A DNA stretch of 36,634 nucleotides, from assembly GCA_002841025.1 (NCBI GenBank), contig PHDQ01000004.1, positions 1-36,634 of the forward strand, in the 5' to 3' direction. This stretch comes from Bacteroidetes bacterium HGW-Bacteroidetes-13. Its GTDB lineage: Bacteria > Bacteroidota > Bacteroidia > Flavobacteriales > Flavobacteriaceae. The position numbers and the translations under genes are program-made. Numbering within the stretch: position 1 is the first letter of the stretch; each line of letters opens with the position of its first letter. The notes under the pieces were generated by a model. The model was not told where the DNA came from and did not search any database. It saw nothing but the letters and a program-made list of their open reading frames with translations. Of the stretch, positions 7,475 through 15,143 are shown piece after piece.

Positions 7475-9244
7475 TTAATATTTAATCAATTTGCGGACAA
7501 AAGTTCCTTCTGTTGAGTCTATCACGAGAATCAGTAAACCTTTATAGTTATTGTTTATTTCAATTTCGAATTTGTTGTTTTTAGGAGAGCTGTCTTCGAA
7601 GATAATTTGACCTAAAGTGTCGTAAATTTTAATTTTTCTGATACTTACAAAACTGGAAATATCTATGGTAAACCTATTTTCAAAGGGATTTGGAAACACC
7701 ATCAATCTATCACTTTTAGATATGTCTTCCAATGATAAGGTAGCAGTACCCTGCTTAATTTGATTTATTTGATTGATGTTGACATTCGTGAAGTTTTCAA
7801 ATTTTCCGTCAGGCCATCTGACTTTGACATTGTCAATACTAGAAGCAATTCCCAAACCAAACTCAAGAGGTAAACTGTTAAATGATCCTCTTCCTGCGCC
7901 ACCGCTCACTTCTTTTACGGTAGTGAGTCCTCCTGCTGTAATTTCTACTCTGGCTCCAATTGCATTTACGTTACTGTTGAAACCCAATACACTATTAATC
8001 ACACCTTCCAAATCAAGCGTTACCCAATTATTTGAATTGACGGAATCATTTCTCCATAATTTGGTGTCAACACCTGGGCCGCCGGTTAAAATCACATCTT
8101 GGTCGCCATCGTTGTCATAATCAGCAAATGCCACGCCTCTTGCGTCCCAAGTGATGTTTCCTAAAACGCTATTCGTAATATCCTGAAATGTTGTTCCATT
8201 AATGTTCCTAAAAAGGATGCTTTGTGTGGATGATGGATCAAACCCATTCGAAACAAAGAAGTCCTCAAATCTATCATTGTCTATGTCCCCAACATTGCAA
8301 CTAATTCCCCAACCGGAAGTGTCTTCTGTGCCGGTTTCAATGGTTTTATCGAGGAAAGTGAGATTACCTTGATTTTGATAAAACGCATTGGGTTGAAAAG
8401 GAGGAGGAGGTGTCGTTCCCGGTGCGTGCGGCCATGTAGTCCAATACAAATCCATGTCTAAGTCGTTGTCGTAATCGAACGAAATAACCCCCATGCCAAG
8501 TCCAACTTGGTTAATTCCAGCGGTGCTTGATATGTCAGTAAAATTTCCTGTCCCGTCATTTAAATATAATTTGTTTGAAACAGAAGACCTATTACCGGTG
8601 AAAATGTCTATCCAACCATCGTTGTTAATATCTGTCGGAACCACGCCGATATCTAAACTGTTTTCATTAATGCCTACGCTGCTTGAGACATTTTGAAACT
8701 GAAAATTACCTAAATTCTTATATAAAAAATCATTTGCGGAACTGGCTACATAAATATCTAAAAGCCCATCTCTATTGTAGTCTAATAGTGAAACACCCCT
8801 TTTTCGGGTGGTGTTGTCTGTGATGTTGGATTGTACTCCCAAAATAGATTGAAATGAGTAGTTTGAAGCTACACCTAAGTTCCTGTAAAGCAAATCGGGA
8901 TTTATACCATCTACAGATACGAGGAAAATATCCAAGTTTCCATCGTTGTCAAAATCACCAAAGACACATCCTGTCGTAGGAAATGAATCAGTTAAACCTA
9001 CAGCAATACTCACATCAGTAAATACATCATTTCCATCATTCCGCATTAATTTAGATTGCCCGTTAGTAGATAAAAAAATGTCCTGATCACCGTCATTATC
9101 ATAGTCGCCCCATGCGATAGATTCAACTGTTTCAGCATTGAAAGACAAACCTGCCGTAGCGGTAACATCCGTGAATACTGTTTGCGCTTGTGTGCGAATC
9201 AAACTCAAACCTGCAAAAAGAAGTAATAAGTAATTTAATTTCAT
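7475..9244 (-). CDS. Secreted FG-GAP/VCBS and ASPIC/UnbV repeat protein with type IX sorting domain
   Basis: A 589-residue protein of the CRTAC1-like group. A signal peptide (MKLNYLLLLFAGLSLIRTQAQ) leads into seven calcium-binding FG-GAP/VCBS-type loops starting near residues 47, 97, 155, 205, 257, 320 and 375 (for example DYDNDGDQD and DFDNDGNLD). They should form a beta-propeller. An ASPIC/UnbV domain follows at about 425-497 (NAIGARVEI, GGAGRGSF, VRWPDG). The last 75 residues form a T9SS type A sorting domain (VFPNPFENRF, YDTLGQIIFE, GTFVRKLIKY), which predicts export across the outer membrane and surface attachment or release. The ligand is unknown. It is a stand-alone gene 184 nt upstream of radC with its own -7 element. 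Confidence 0.93.
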   Translation of the reverse strand: MKLNYLLLLFAGLSLIRTQAQTVFTDVTATAGLSFNAETVESIAWGDYDNDGDQDIFLSTNGQSKLMRNDGNDVFTDVSIAVGLTDSFPTTGCVFGDFDNDGNLDIFLVSVDGINPDLLYRNLGVASNYSFQSILGVQSNITDNTTRKRGVSLLDYNRDGLLDIYVASSANDFLYKNLGNFQFQNVSSSVGINENSLDIGVVPTDINNDGWIDIFTGNRSSVSNKLYLNDGTGNFTDISSTAGINQVGLGMGVISFDYDNDLDMDLYWTTWPHAPGTTPPPPFQPNAFYQNQGNLTFLDKTIETGTEDTSGWGISCNVGDIDNDRFEDFFVSNGFDPSSTQSILFRNINGTTFQDITNSVLGNITWDARGVAFADYDNDGDQDVILTGGPGVDTKLWRNDSVNSNNWVTLDLEGVINSVLGFNSNVNAIGARVEITAGGLTTVKEVSGGAGRGSFNSLPLEFGLGIASSIDNVKVRWPDGKFENFTNVNINQINQIKQGTATLSLEDISKSDRLMVFPNPFENRFTIDISSFVSIRKIKIYDTLGQIIFEDSSPKNNKFEIEINNNYKGLLILVIDSTEGTFVRKLIKY

Positions 9245-9288
9245 AGTTTTTTTGTATTGAGTGTTTGTCTAAATAAAAAAACATTAAC

Positions 9289-9296
9289 CAAATGTA
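9289..9296 (-). promoter_or_regulatory. -7 element for the FG-GAP/ASPIC gene
   Basis: TACATTTG on the minus strand matches TAnnTTTG exactly, 44 nt before the ATG at 9244. No TTG lies 17-23 nt upstream, so the -33 element is missing or divergent. Confidence 0.45.
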
Positions 9297-9312
9297 ACTA
9301 AAAAACAATTTT

Positions 9313-10674
9313 TTATAAAACGAATTTCTGCTTTAATTCTTCAAAATTCACCCCACCATAATTTCCGCTACTCATCAGTAGCCAAACATCATCTTGCGGA
9401 TTTTGATTGTCGAGAAAGGTGCGAAAAGAAGTAGCTTCCGTAAAAACGATTAAATCTTCTCTCCCGAATGCGCTTCGTATTTCATCGGGCGAAATAGGTA
9501 CCATGTTTTTGATTTTCAAAGCTTCCAAATCGTAAAAAACGACCGCCACATCTGCTGCTTGCATGCTGTTTCGATATTGCTCCAGAAACACCGGATTCAG
9601 ACTGCTGTACGTATGCAATTCAAAACAAGCGGTTACTTTTTTGTCTTTAAATTGCGCTTTTACGGAATTGACGGTGGCTGTAACTTTGGAGGGCGCATGC
9701 GCAAAATCTTTAAATACGGTCAGTTGCTTGGTTTCTACCATTTTTTCCAAACGTTTTCCGGCACCGCTAAAGCTAGCGATGGCCTCGTAAAACATTTCTT
9801 CATCGATGCCCAAATGGAGACAAATCCATTGCGCACCCGCCAAATTACTCAGGTTGTGCTTGCCAAAAACTTGTAGTGGAACCGTGCCAAAAGCTGTGTC
9901 TAAATTGGTTTTCCCGTTTTCGATGTGACTTTCGGGGGTGTGATACGGATGTTTTCGGATATAAACTTCGCTGTTTTCTACCATTACTTTTACGGTTGGG
10001 TCTTCTTCGTTGTAAACCAAAATCCCTCCTGGCACTATTTCTTTGATAAATTGCCTGAAAGTATCGACATACTCTTCAAAGGTTTTAAACACATTGATGT
10101 GATCCCAAGCAATACCGCTAATCAAAGCGATATTGGGCTTGTAATGCAAAAATTTTGAACGACTGTCTAAAGCAGAGCTCAAATATTCATCGCCTTCAAA
10201 AATGGCAAAATCATTTTCGTTCGTCAAATGGACTAATGGTGCATTTCTGTTTTGCAAGGCACCTGCCATGTAGTCCACTTCTTTGCCGTGGTAATCAAGT
10301 ACGTGCAAAATCATAGAGGTAATGGTGGTTTTGCCGTGCGATCCGCCGATAACTACGCGGGTTTTGTTTTTTGATTGCTCGTACAGAAATTCAGGATAAG
10401 AGAAAATATGGATTCCTGACTCAATCGCCTTCAGCAGTTCGGGATTGTCTTTTTTGGCATGCATACCGAGGATTACCGCATCGAGTTGGTCGTGGATTTT
10501 TTCGGGAAACCATCCGAAGGTTTCCGGCAGTAAACCTTTGGCTGCTAAGTTTGATTTTGAGGGTTCAAAAATCACATCATCGCTTCCCGTGACGACATCC
10601 CCTTTTTCATGCAAAGCCAACGCCAAACCGTGCATGGCACTTCCTCCGATGGCTATAAAATGATATGCTGGCAT
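9313..10674 (-). CDS. mpl: UDP-N-acetylmuramate:L-alanyl-gamma-D-glutamyl-meso-diaminopimelate ligase (Mpl)
   Basis: Mur-ligase family enzyme, 453 residues. The N-terminal Rossmann-like domain starts at HFIAIGGSAMHGLALAL. The ATP P-loop is GGSHGKTTITSM (about 110-121), followed by the central-domain motifs FEGDEY and SGIAWDHINVF and the C-terminal FKDFAHAPSKV. GGSAMHGLA and AHAPSKV fit Mpl, which joins recycled L-Ala-gamma-D-Glu-meso-DAP tripeptide to UDP-MurNAc, rather than MurC. MurC is the main alternative. It acts in the cytoplasm in peptidoglycan recycling. It ends just before the FG-GAP promoter and is separated from rlmB by 67 nt without a clear promoter, so it may be read from rlmB. 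Confidence 0.87.
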   Translation of the reverse strand: MPAYHFIAIGGSAMHGLALALHEKGDVVTGSDDVIFEPSKSNLAAKGLLPETFGWFPEKIHDQLDAVILGMHAKKDNPELLKAIESGIHIFSYPEFLYEQSKNKTRVVIGGSHGKTTITSMILHVLDYHGKEVDYMAGALQNRNAPLVHLTNENDFAIFEGDEYLSSALDSRSKFLHYKPNIALISGIAWDHINVFKTFEEYVDTFRQFIKEIVPGGILVYNEEDPTVKVMVENSEVYIRKHPYHTPESHIENGKTNLDTAFGTVPLQVFGKHNLSNLAGAQWICLHLGIDEEMFYEAIASFSGAGKRLEKMVETKQLTVFKDFAHAPSKVTATVNSVKAQFKDKKVTACFELHTYSSLNPVFLEQYRNSMQAADVAVVFYDLEALKIKNMVPISPDEIRSAFGREDLIVFTEATSFRTFLDNQNPQDDVWLLMSSGNYGGVNFEELKQKFVL

Positions 10675-10741
10675 TTTTGAGTTTTAAGTGTTTGGTTTTG
10701 AGTGTTTAGTTTTGAAACTGTAACAATATAACATTTTCAAA

Positions 10742-11494
10742 TTAACACATTTTCAAATTGATTCTTTGTCTAACTACTTCATACAAAATAGCTCCGCAAG
10801 CAACCGATACGTTCAGCGATGCGATGTTCCCTGTGATGGGAAGCGAAGCTTTTTCGTCTGCTAATTTTAAGATAGATTCCGAAACACCTTTGTCTTCCGC
10901 GCCCATGATGATAGCCAAGGATTCGGTCAGGTTGAGGTCGTAAATCTTTTGATTTGTTTTTTCGGTGGCGGCGATTATTTTTATATCTGAACTTTGCAAG
11001 TAAAAGACGGCGTCTTTCAGATGATCTACTTTACAGACGGGTATAGAATACAACGCACCTGCCGAAGTTTTGATGGCATCTGCATTGACGGGTGCACTGC
11101 CGTTTTTTGGAATGATGATGCCGTCTGCACCCACACATGCTGCCGTTCGGGCAATGGCACCGAAGTTGCGCACATCGGTCACGCCGTCGAGGAGCAGGAG
11201 CAGAGCGGGTGTTGCTTTTTCAGCAACTTGTTCGAGCAGTTTCTCGATGGTAATATAAGATATTTCGGATACGACCGCTACTGCACCTTGGTGGTTTCGG
11301 TCGCCGAGTTTGTAGAGTTTTTCTTCCGGCACATAGGAAACGGATACACTTTTGCGGTTTGCCAAGTTTGTCAACTCTTTGTAGAGTTCACTTTGAAGCC
11401 CTTTTTTAAGGTATATTTTTTCTATTTCTTTACCGGCGTTGAGTCCTTCCATGATGGCCCGAATGCCGTAGATGGTTTGTGTTTCTTTTTGCAT
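10742..11494 (-). CDS. rlmB: 23S rRNA 2'-O-ribose methyltransferase RlmB (TrmH/SpoU family)
   Basis: SPOUT-class RNA 2'-O-methyltransferase, 250 residues from the ATG at 11494. The N-terminal substrate-binding domain starts YGIRAIMEGL. The trefoil-knot domain carries DGVTDVRNFGAIARTA (motif 1), IIMGAEDKGVSE (motif 2) and LPITGNIASLNVSVA (motif 3). In Escherichia coli RlmB methylates G2251 of 23S rRNA; the target is assumed here. A longer start 11 codons upstream reads through the promoter element and is unlikely. The first nine codons and the promoter lie inside a 52-bp sequence perfectly repeated at 12457-12508. The -7 element ends five nt before the ATG, so the mRNA may be leaderless or nearly so. 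Confidence 0.92.
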   Translation of the reverse strand: MQKETQTIYGIRAIMEGLNAGKEIEKIYLKKGLQSELYKELTNLANRKSVSVSYVPEEKLYKLGDRNHQGAVAVVSEISYITIEKLLEQVAEKATPALLLLLDGVTDVRNFGAIARTAACVGADGIIIPKNGSAPVNADAIKTSAGALYSIPVCKVDHLKDAVFYLQSSDIKIIAATEKTNQKIYDLNLTESLAIIMGAEDKGVSESILKLADEKASLPITGNIASLNVSVACGAILYEVVRQRINLKMC

Positions 11495-11518
11495 GGGGCA
11501 AAGATAAGGAATAAAAAA
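11467..11518. repeat. 52-bp direct repeat, copy 1 (native rlmB side)
   Basis: This 52-bp stretch is identical to 12457-12508. It holds the first nine codons of rlmB, its ATG, the -7 element and an A-rich tract. On its left it runs uninterrupted into the rlmB coding sequence, so it keeps the ancestral neighbour on that side. Its right neighbour is insert sequence. Confidence 0.95.
11499..11506 (-). promoter_or_regulatory. -7 element of rlmB (copy 1)
   Basis: On the minus strand TATCTTTG fits TAnnTTTG perfectly and ends five nt before the rlmB ATG. No TTG is well placed upstream, because upstream DNA is now insert sequence. Confidence 0.6.
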
Positions 11519-11649
11519 GGCTGCCATAAGACGGACTGTGCATAAAATAAAAAAACAAGATGTTTCATCTGTTCTTTTTTATTTGCCAACCGACGGGTAG
11601 GTTTTTTAATGGTCAGTTGCCTGCCTTTTCGGCGTTTAGATGTTTCATT

Positions 11650-11715
11650 GTCCCTTTAGGGACGGCATATCGGTAGAAAATCATACAAACATGAACCGGC
11701 GTGCCGTCAGGTACG
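11650..11715 (+). repeat. REP-like double-hairpin module, left copy
   Basis: Two small stem-loops lie 36 nt apart: GTCCC-TTTA-GGGAC at 11650-11663, and CGTGCC-GTCA-GGTACG at 11700-11715, which has one G:T pair. Between them is GGTAGAA. The same order and nearly the same sequence occurs inverted at 12241-12308. It lies downstream of the transposase stop. Confidence 0.8.
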
Positions 11716-11756
11716 CTATATGAAGCTCGGAGAAATGCGTGTTAATGCGCAACATA

Positions 11757-12221
11757 TCACATTTCGATTGGTTTAAAAATGTACAGTTGATTAAATTTGA
11801 TCTCATGTGTTTTCAAAAGCTCAAGATATTCTTCCCCGAACGTTTTTGTTTTATGATGATTTTCCTGATTCTGAATGTATGTAATGACTCTGGGCAATTG
11901 TGATTTAGAATAAGAAAATGCGCCATAACCTGCCTGCCAGGAAAATTTTCCTTTTGTGAATCCTTTCTGATTTATCCATTTCGACGAATCTTGTTTGACC
12001 TGTTTTATTAAATCAGATAGAGCTTGTACAGGGCTCATCCCAAATAAAAGGTGAATATGATCCGGCATGCCATTAATTTGTAGCATTTTGTGCCCGTTAT
12101 GCTGAATTATTCCGGTAATGTATTTATACAAATCATCTTTCCATTTGGGTTGGATAAGGCTCTGCCGGTTCTGGACTGCAAAAATGGTTTGAATATGTAT
12201 TTGTGTATAGGTGTTGGCCAT
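11757..12221 (-). CDS. REP-associated tyrosine transposase (IS200-like, Y1 HUH)
   Basis: A 154-residue single-domain transposase. The HUH metal motif is PDHIHLLFG (H55, H57). The likely catalytic tyrosine is Y115 in ITYIQNQENHH, and FSWQAGYGAFSYS (93-105) is typical of the Bacteroidota RAYT/IS200-like group. The length is full and no residue needed for catalysis is visibly missing, so it may be active. Such enzymes nick single-stranded DNA at hairpins, and the paired double-hairpin modules on each side are plausible substrates. The start chosen is MANTYTQIHIQ; an in-frame ATG 11 codons upstream would run into the right hairpin. Both the gene and rlmB are on the minus strand, so the duplicated rlmB promoter at 12489-12496 points at it. 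Confidence 0.92.
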   Translation of the reverse strand: MANTYTQIHIQTIFAVQNRQSLIQPKWKDDLYKYITGIIQHNGHKMLQINGMPDHIHLLFGMSPVQALSDLIKQVKQDSSKWINQKGFTKGKFSWQAGYGAFSYSKSQLPRVITYIQNQENHHKTKTFGEEYLELLKTHEIKFNQLYIFKPIEM

Positions 12222-12240
12222 AATAATCTTTATAGATGTT

Positions 12241-12308
12241 GTACCTGACGGCACAACGGGAGATTTTGGTTTTCTTCGGTTCTACCCATATACCGTCCCT
12301 AACGGGAC
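12241..12308 (-). repeat. REP-like double-hairpin module, right copy (inverted)
   Basis: On the minus strand it reads as the left module does: GTCCC-GTTA-GGGAC (12308-12295), GGGTAGAA, then GTGCC-GTCA-GGTAC (12254-12241). The segment GTGCCGTCAGGTAC is identical in both modules, and 19 of 21 bases match across the first hairpin. It lies 19 nt before the transposase ATG, in its 5' leader. Confidence 0.8.
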
Positions 12309-12433
12309 GAACCGCGCCAATCACTATTGAGTTCTTTCGCACAGTTTTCATGGAAGATAAAGATAATAAATACCAACAATTAATGTGAATTAAATTAAAG
12401 GTGAATTTCTTCCCTGTTCGAGCCTTGAATTCA

Positions 12434-12484
12434 CTATCTACCCGTGGAAAAAAGGGCGTAGATGGTTTGTGTTTCTTTTTGCAT
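12434..12484 (-). pseudogene. Duplicated 5' fragment of rlmB
   Basis: The second 52-bp repeat carries the rlmB ATG and first nine codons (MQKETQTIY). The frame then runs into insert sequence and stops after seven more residues. It could be translated as a 16-residue peptide (MQKETQTIYALFSTGR) but is best seen as a by-product of the duplication. Confidence 0.6.
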
Positions 12485-12508
12485 GGGGCAAAGATAAGGA
12501 ATAAAAAA
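12457..12508. repeat. 52-bp direct repeat, copy 2 (terminator side)
   Basis: Identical to 11467-11518. On its right it runs directly into the stem of the SusCD-operon terminator, whose T-tract lies inside the repeat, so it keeps the ancestral neighbour on that side. Confidence 0.95.
12489..12496 (-). promoter_or_regulatory. Duplicated rlmB -7 element, now facing the transposase
   Basis: TATCTTTG on the minus strand, a perfect TAnnTTTG. Transcripts from it would pass the rlmB fragment and the right hairpin module before the transposase ATG 260 nt downstream. Confidence 0.5.
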
Positions 12509-12531
12509 ACCACCCGGCTAATGGGTGGTTT
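12503..12531 (-). terminator. Rho-independent terminator of the SusC-SusD-lipoprotein operon
   Basis: A nine-bp stem (AAACCACCC with GGGTGGTTT, 12531-12523 and 12515-12507) with a seven-nt loop is followed on the minus strand by a T-rich tract. It starts 24 nt after the lipoprotein stop. Confidence 0.88.
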
Positions 12532-12555
12532 AAGTTATTTTATTTTAAAAAACAA

Positions 12556-13431
12556 TTATTTTGGACATATACTCAAGACTACTTCGCCAGGAGTTGGAGG
12601 AGGTCCAGGAAGACCGCCTCTAGCAACCACATCACCATCTAAAAAGATTGTAAAAATGTGTTCAGCTTCAAAACTACCGGGGGTATAAACTATATTGAAA
12701 GAAGTGGTTCCTGGAGCTATAGTAAATTCAAAATTTGTACCGCTTCCCGTTGCAGTTATAACGGTAGAAACACCATCTATTGTTACAGTCATGAAAGCAC
12801 CATCCCAACCATCTCCGTAGTCATCAACAAGCTCAAACTTGTAAAGTCCTGGGACTGGCACTAATGGGATACAGGCAATGTTTGCGAAATACCGATAGGG
12901 AGATCTAAAGAATGATGATGAAGCTACATTGCTGGCAACATCCGTAAAGGTAATTGTCCGTCCGTCCGTCAGGTTTAGTGCCAAGCGTATCACAAACCTA
13001 TCGCCACCAGTAAAATCTCCCGATGCCAAGCTTAACGCTGTTGATATTTCACTTAACGTAATTTTGAGAGTTGTTCGTGGAAGTTTAAACTCATCGATTG
13101 TGAATTCACTGGCGTCAATCGTTTTAAGTTGAACTTCAGACCCAACCGAAACAAAACTTTTTCCGTCTTCACTTGGTTTTTGGAGCGATACAAAAACATC
13201 GACAGATTCCATCAAACCACCGTCTTCAATATCTTGTTCTTGGAACACCAAAGAAAATTCGGAATTAGAATCAAACGCATTGTATGTACCGCTTTCCAAG
13301 TTGATTGTTCGCAGTACGGCTCCTCTTTCAATGGTATTTAGCACGTCTTGGCCAATCGTTGCATCGTCACTCGAGCAGGCTCCTAAAGCCAGAATGAGTG
13401 TTGCAATTATATAGATTTTAAATTTTTTCAT
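12556..13431 (-). CDS. Outer-membrane-type lipoprotein linked to SusCD
   Basis: A 291-residue lipoprotein: signal peptide with lipobox LGAC (lipidated Cys19) followed by SSDD, an acidic tail of the kind seen on exported Bacteroidota lipoproteins. Most of the chain looks beta-rich. Near residue 200 is VDDYGDGWDGAFMTVTIDG, an Asp/Gly-rich motif seen in extracellular flavobacterial proteins and possibly calcium-binding. No named domain is recognised. It is the last gene of the SusC-SusD operon, 27 nt after susD, so it may be a surface binding protein for the same substrate. Confidence 0.85.
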   Translation of the reverse strand: MKKFKIYIIATLILALGACSSDDATIGQDVLNTIERGAVLRTINLESGTYNAFDSNSEFSLVFQEQDIEDGGLMESVDVFVSLQKPSEDGKSFVSVGSEVQLKTIDASEFTIDEFKLPRTTLKITLSEISTALSLASGDFTGGDRFVIRLALNLTDGRTITFTDVASNVASSSFFRSPYRYFANIACIPLVPVPGLYKFELVDDYGDGWDGAFMTVTIDGVSTVITATGSGTNFEFTIAPGTTSFNIVYTPGSFEAEHIFTIFLDGDVVARGGLPGPPPTPGEVVLSICPK

Positions 13432-13458
13432 AATTAAACATTTTAAATTTCATCTGAA

Positions 13459-15117
13459 TTAATTAGCAATTGGGAATCCCGGTGAAGCTGGGTTGTTATC
13501 CCAAAATACTTGCGTGGTTACGTTTTGACGTTGTTGGATATTCAAATTGTTATTTGCAGAATTTGCAGAATATCTGAAAGAACGAATGAAGCCACCCGGA
13601 TTTGGCTCTCTGTTGGGTTGCAAAGTAGTTGGAAATCCGGTTCTTCTATAGAAGTTGTAGCCTCCTAATCCATTGCCGTAAGTTGCAATAAAATATTGTT
13701 CAGCCAAGATATTCCACTTATCTGTATTTGTGCCATTATCAAAAGAGCTGTCGATAAATTCTTCAAAATCTTGAACATCCCCTGTAGTTGCAAAGTAGTT
13801 AGGATTTGCATCTGGATCTTTAGTTGCAAATGGGAACACTTTATCGAAAGATTTTGAAATGCCTTCAAGTATGAATCCTTTGGCTTGTGTAGGGTTGTTG
13901 TTGACTAAAGCAACCTCTGCGCGCATAAAATCAACCCATCCTGCCAATAAAATAGGTTGGATTCCTGCTCCTTTACCACCTCCATTTTCGTCAACATCTT
14001 CAAAACGGTTATCGTCAAACATGCCAGCCACAGGATACACTCCCCACGTTGTGCGCAAAAATCCATCCGGTGGGATACCGTCACTATCACCATGATCTCG
14101 TCCCCAATAACCGTCAGGTAGTCCGCAAAATGTGAAGCCACCGTCTATATAATGTTGCGGAGGTGTTTCCAAAGAACAAGATAATGTTTCTTCGTTAGAA
14201 GGGATTCCATCTTGACCGGGAGTCGCGCTCACTTGTCTGTAAAAATAATAACGTGTTCTTGGGTCATTGGTTGTAATCATTGTGTTCATGAGCCAGTTTG
14301 ACATATAATCTCCGGCTCCGGTTGGCGTGTAGTTAGAGCCAAATTCGGGATGACGCGTGTCCGGTTGAACGGCATTGGTACCATATTGAAAAACGAAATC
14401 ATCATCGGAAGAACTGATATAGTTTTCTGAATTAACTATCGCCTGAAACTTATTTAGCGCATCCGAATCAACCAATCTTGTTTGAAGATATATCTTCATT
14501 TTTAAAGTATTGGCTAATTTAACCCATTTTGCCCATTTTTTATTATAGTAAAAATCGATAGGTGGATCTTCAAAATTGTCATCTCTGGTAAAGTTAACAA
14601 TGGCTTTATCAAGTAAATCTAAAGCGACGGCATAAACATCAGCTCCGGAATCTAATTTAGGATTCAGTATTTCAGGGGCTTGTATTGCTTCGGAATAAGG
14701 CACATCACCAAAAAAATCAACGAGTATCGTGAGAACATCCGCTTCAATCACTTGTGCGATGGCGAGTGCACGAAATTGTTTATTCTCTTCGGCTGGAACT
14801 TGCATTGCCCTGATGTCTGCTAAGATGTTTTGATAAGCCAATTCCCATTCAAAATCGAGGCTTGTAGGTGAAAATGCATTGACATATTGTCTGTCCTGCA
14901 TGGCTATCTGTCGAATGGGTTGTGCAGCATCAAAACCATACAAATTAATTAAACGCGCATAATCCAGTTGAATAGCGTTGGTAAATAAATTTACATCACC
15001 CTGATCATCCTTGAGGAAGTTGGGGTTATCGCGAATGTCTAATTCGGTGGTTTCACATCCACTAAATAGTATTCCCGAAGCTAAAATTCCGAGGAAGTAT
15101 TTGAATATTTTTTTCAT
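13459..15117 (-). CDS. SusD/RagB-family substrate-binding lipoprotein
   Basis: SusD-like lipoprotein, 552 residues, with lipobox FSGC (Cys21). The sequence after it (ETTELDIRDNPNFL) and the helical TPR-like segments (LAYQNILADIRAMQ, FRALAIAQVIEADVLTILVDFFGDVPYSEA near 110-150) fit the SusD-like_2 group. Helix SGADVYAVALDLLDKAI and the C-terminal NREPNPGG region are also typical. It should cap the SusC porin on the cell surface and capture a nutrient. It lies 26 nt downstream of susC. The ligand cannot be inferred; no glycoside hydrolase or peptidase gene is next to it in this window. Confidence 0.93.
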   Translation of the reverse strand: MKKIFKYFLGILASGILFSGCETTELDIRDNPNFLKDDQGDVNLFTNAIQLDYARLINLYGFDAAQPIRQIAMQDRQYVNAFSPTSLDFEWELAYQNILADIRAMQVPAEENKQFRALAIAQVIEADVLTILVDFFGDVPYSEAIQAPEILNPKLDSGADVYAVALDLLDKAIVNFTRDDNFEDPPIDFYYNKKWAKWVKLANTLKMKIYLQTRLVDSDALNKFQAIVNSENYISSSDDDFVFQYGTNAVQPDTRHPEFGSNYTPTGAGDYMSNWLMNTMITTNDPRTRYYFYRQVSATPGQDGIPSNEETLSCSLETPPQHYIDGGFTFCGLPDGYWGRDHGDSDGIPPDGFLRTTWGVYPVAGMFDDNRFEDVDENGGGKGAGIQPILLAGWVDFMRAEVALVNNNPTQAKGFILEGISKSFDKVFPFATKDPDANPNYFATTGDVQDFEEFIDSSFDNGTNTDKWNILAEQYFIATYGNGLGGYNFYRRTGFPTTLQPNREPNPGGFIRSFRYSANSANNNLNIQQRQNVTTQVFWDNNPASPGFPIAN

Positions 15118-15143
15118 TTCTTAAAATTTTATTTATTAGCTGT

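Larger units (their letters stand above)
11519..12456 (-). mobile_element. 938-bp insertion carrying a REP-associated tyrosine transposase
   Basis: This block lies between two perfect 52-bp direct repeats. The left repeat is continuous with rlmB and the right repeat with the terminator of the SusCD operon, so removing the block and one repeat restores a normal operon-terminator-promoter-rlmB order. That is the signature of an insertion with target duplication. Inside are a Y1 transposase gene and two inverted double-hairpin modules. The outer ends (11519-11649 and 12309-12456) show no obvious mutual inverted repeat and no further gene. Known IS200/IS605 elements do not duplicate their target, so either the mechanism is unusual or the duplication arose separately. 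Confidence 0.75.

Noticed and set aside
10994-11545. A 183-codon open frame antisense to rlmB
   Set aside because: Cys/Phe-rich composition and complete overlap with the SPOUT-domain gene mark it as a shadow frame.
12133-12513. A 126-codon minus-strand frame across the right hairpin module and into the transposase gene
   Set aside because: It is out of frame with the transposase, starts inside the 52-bp repeat and shows no family features.
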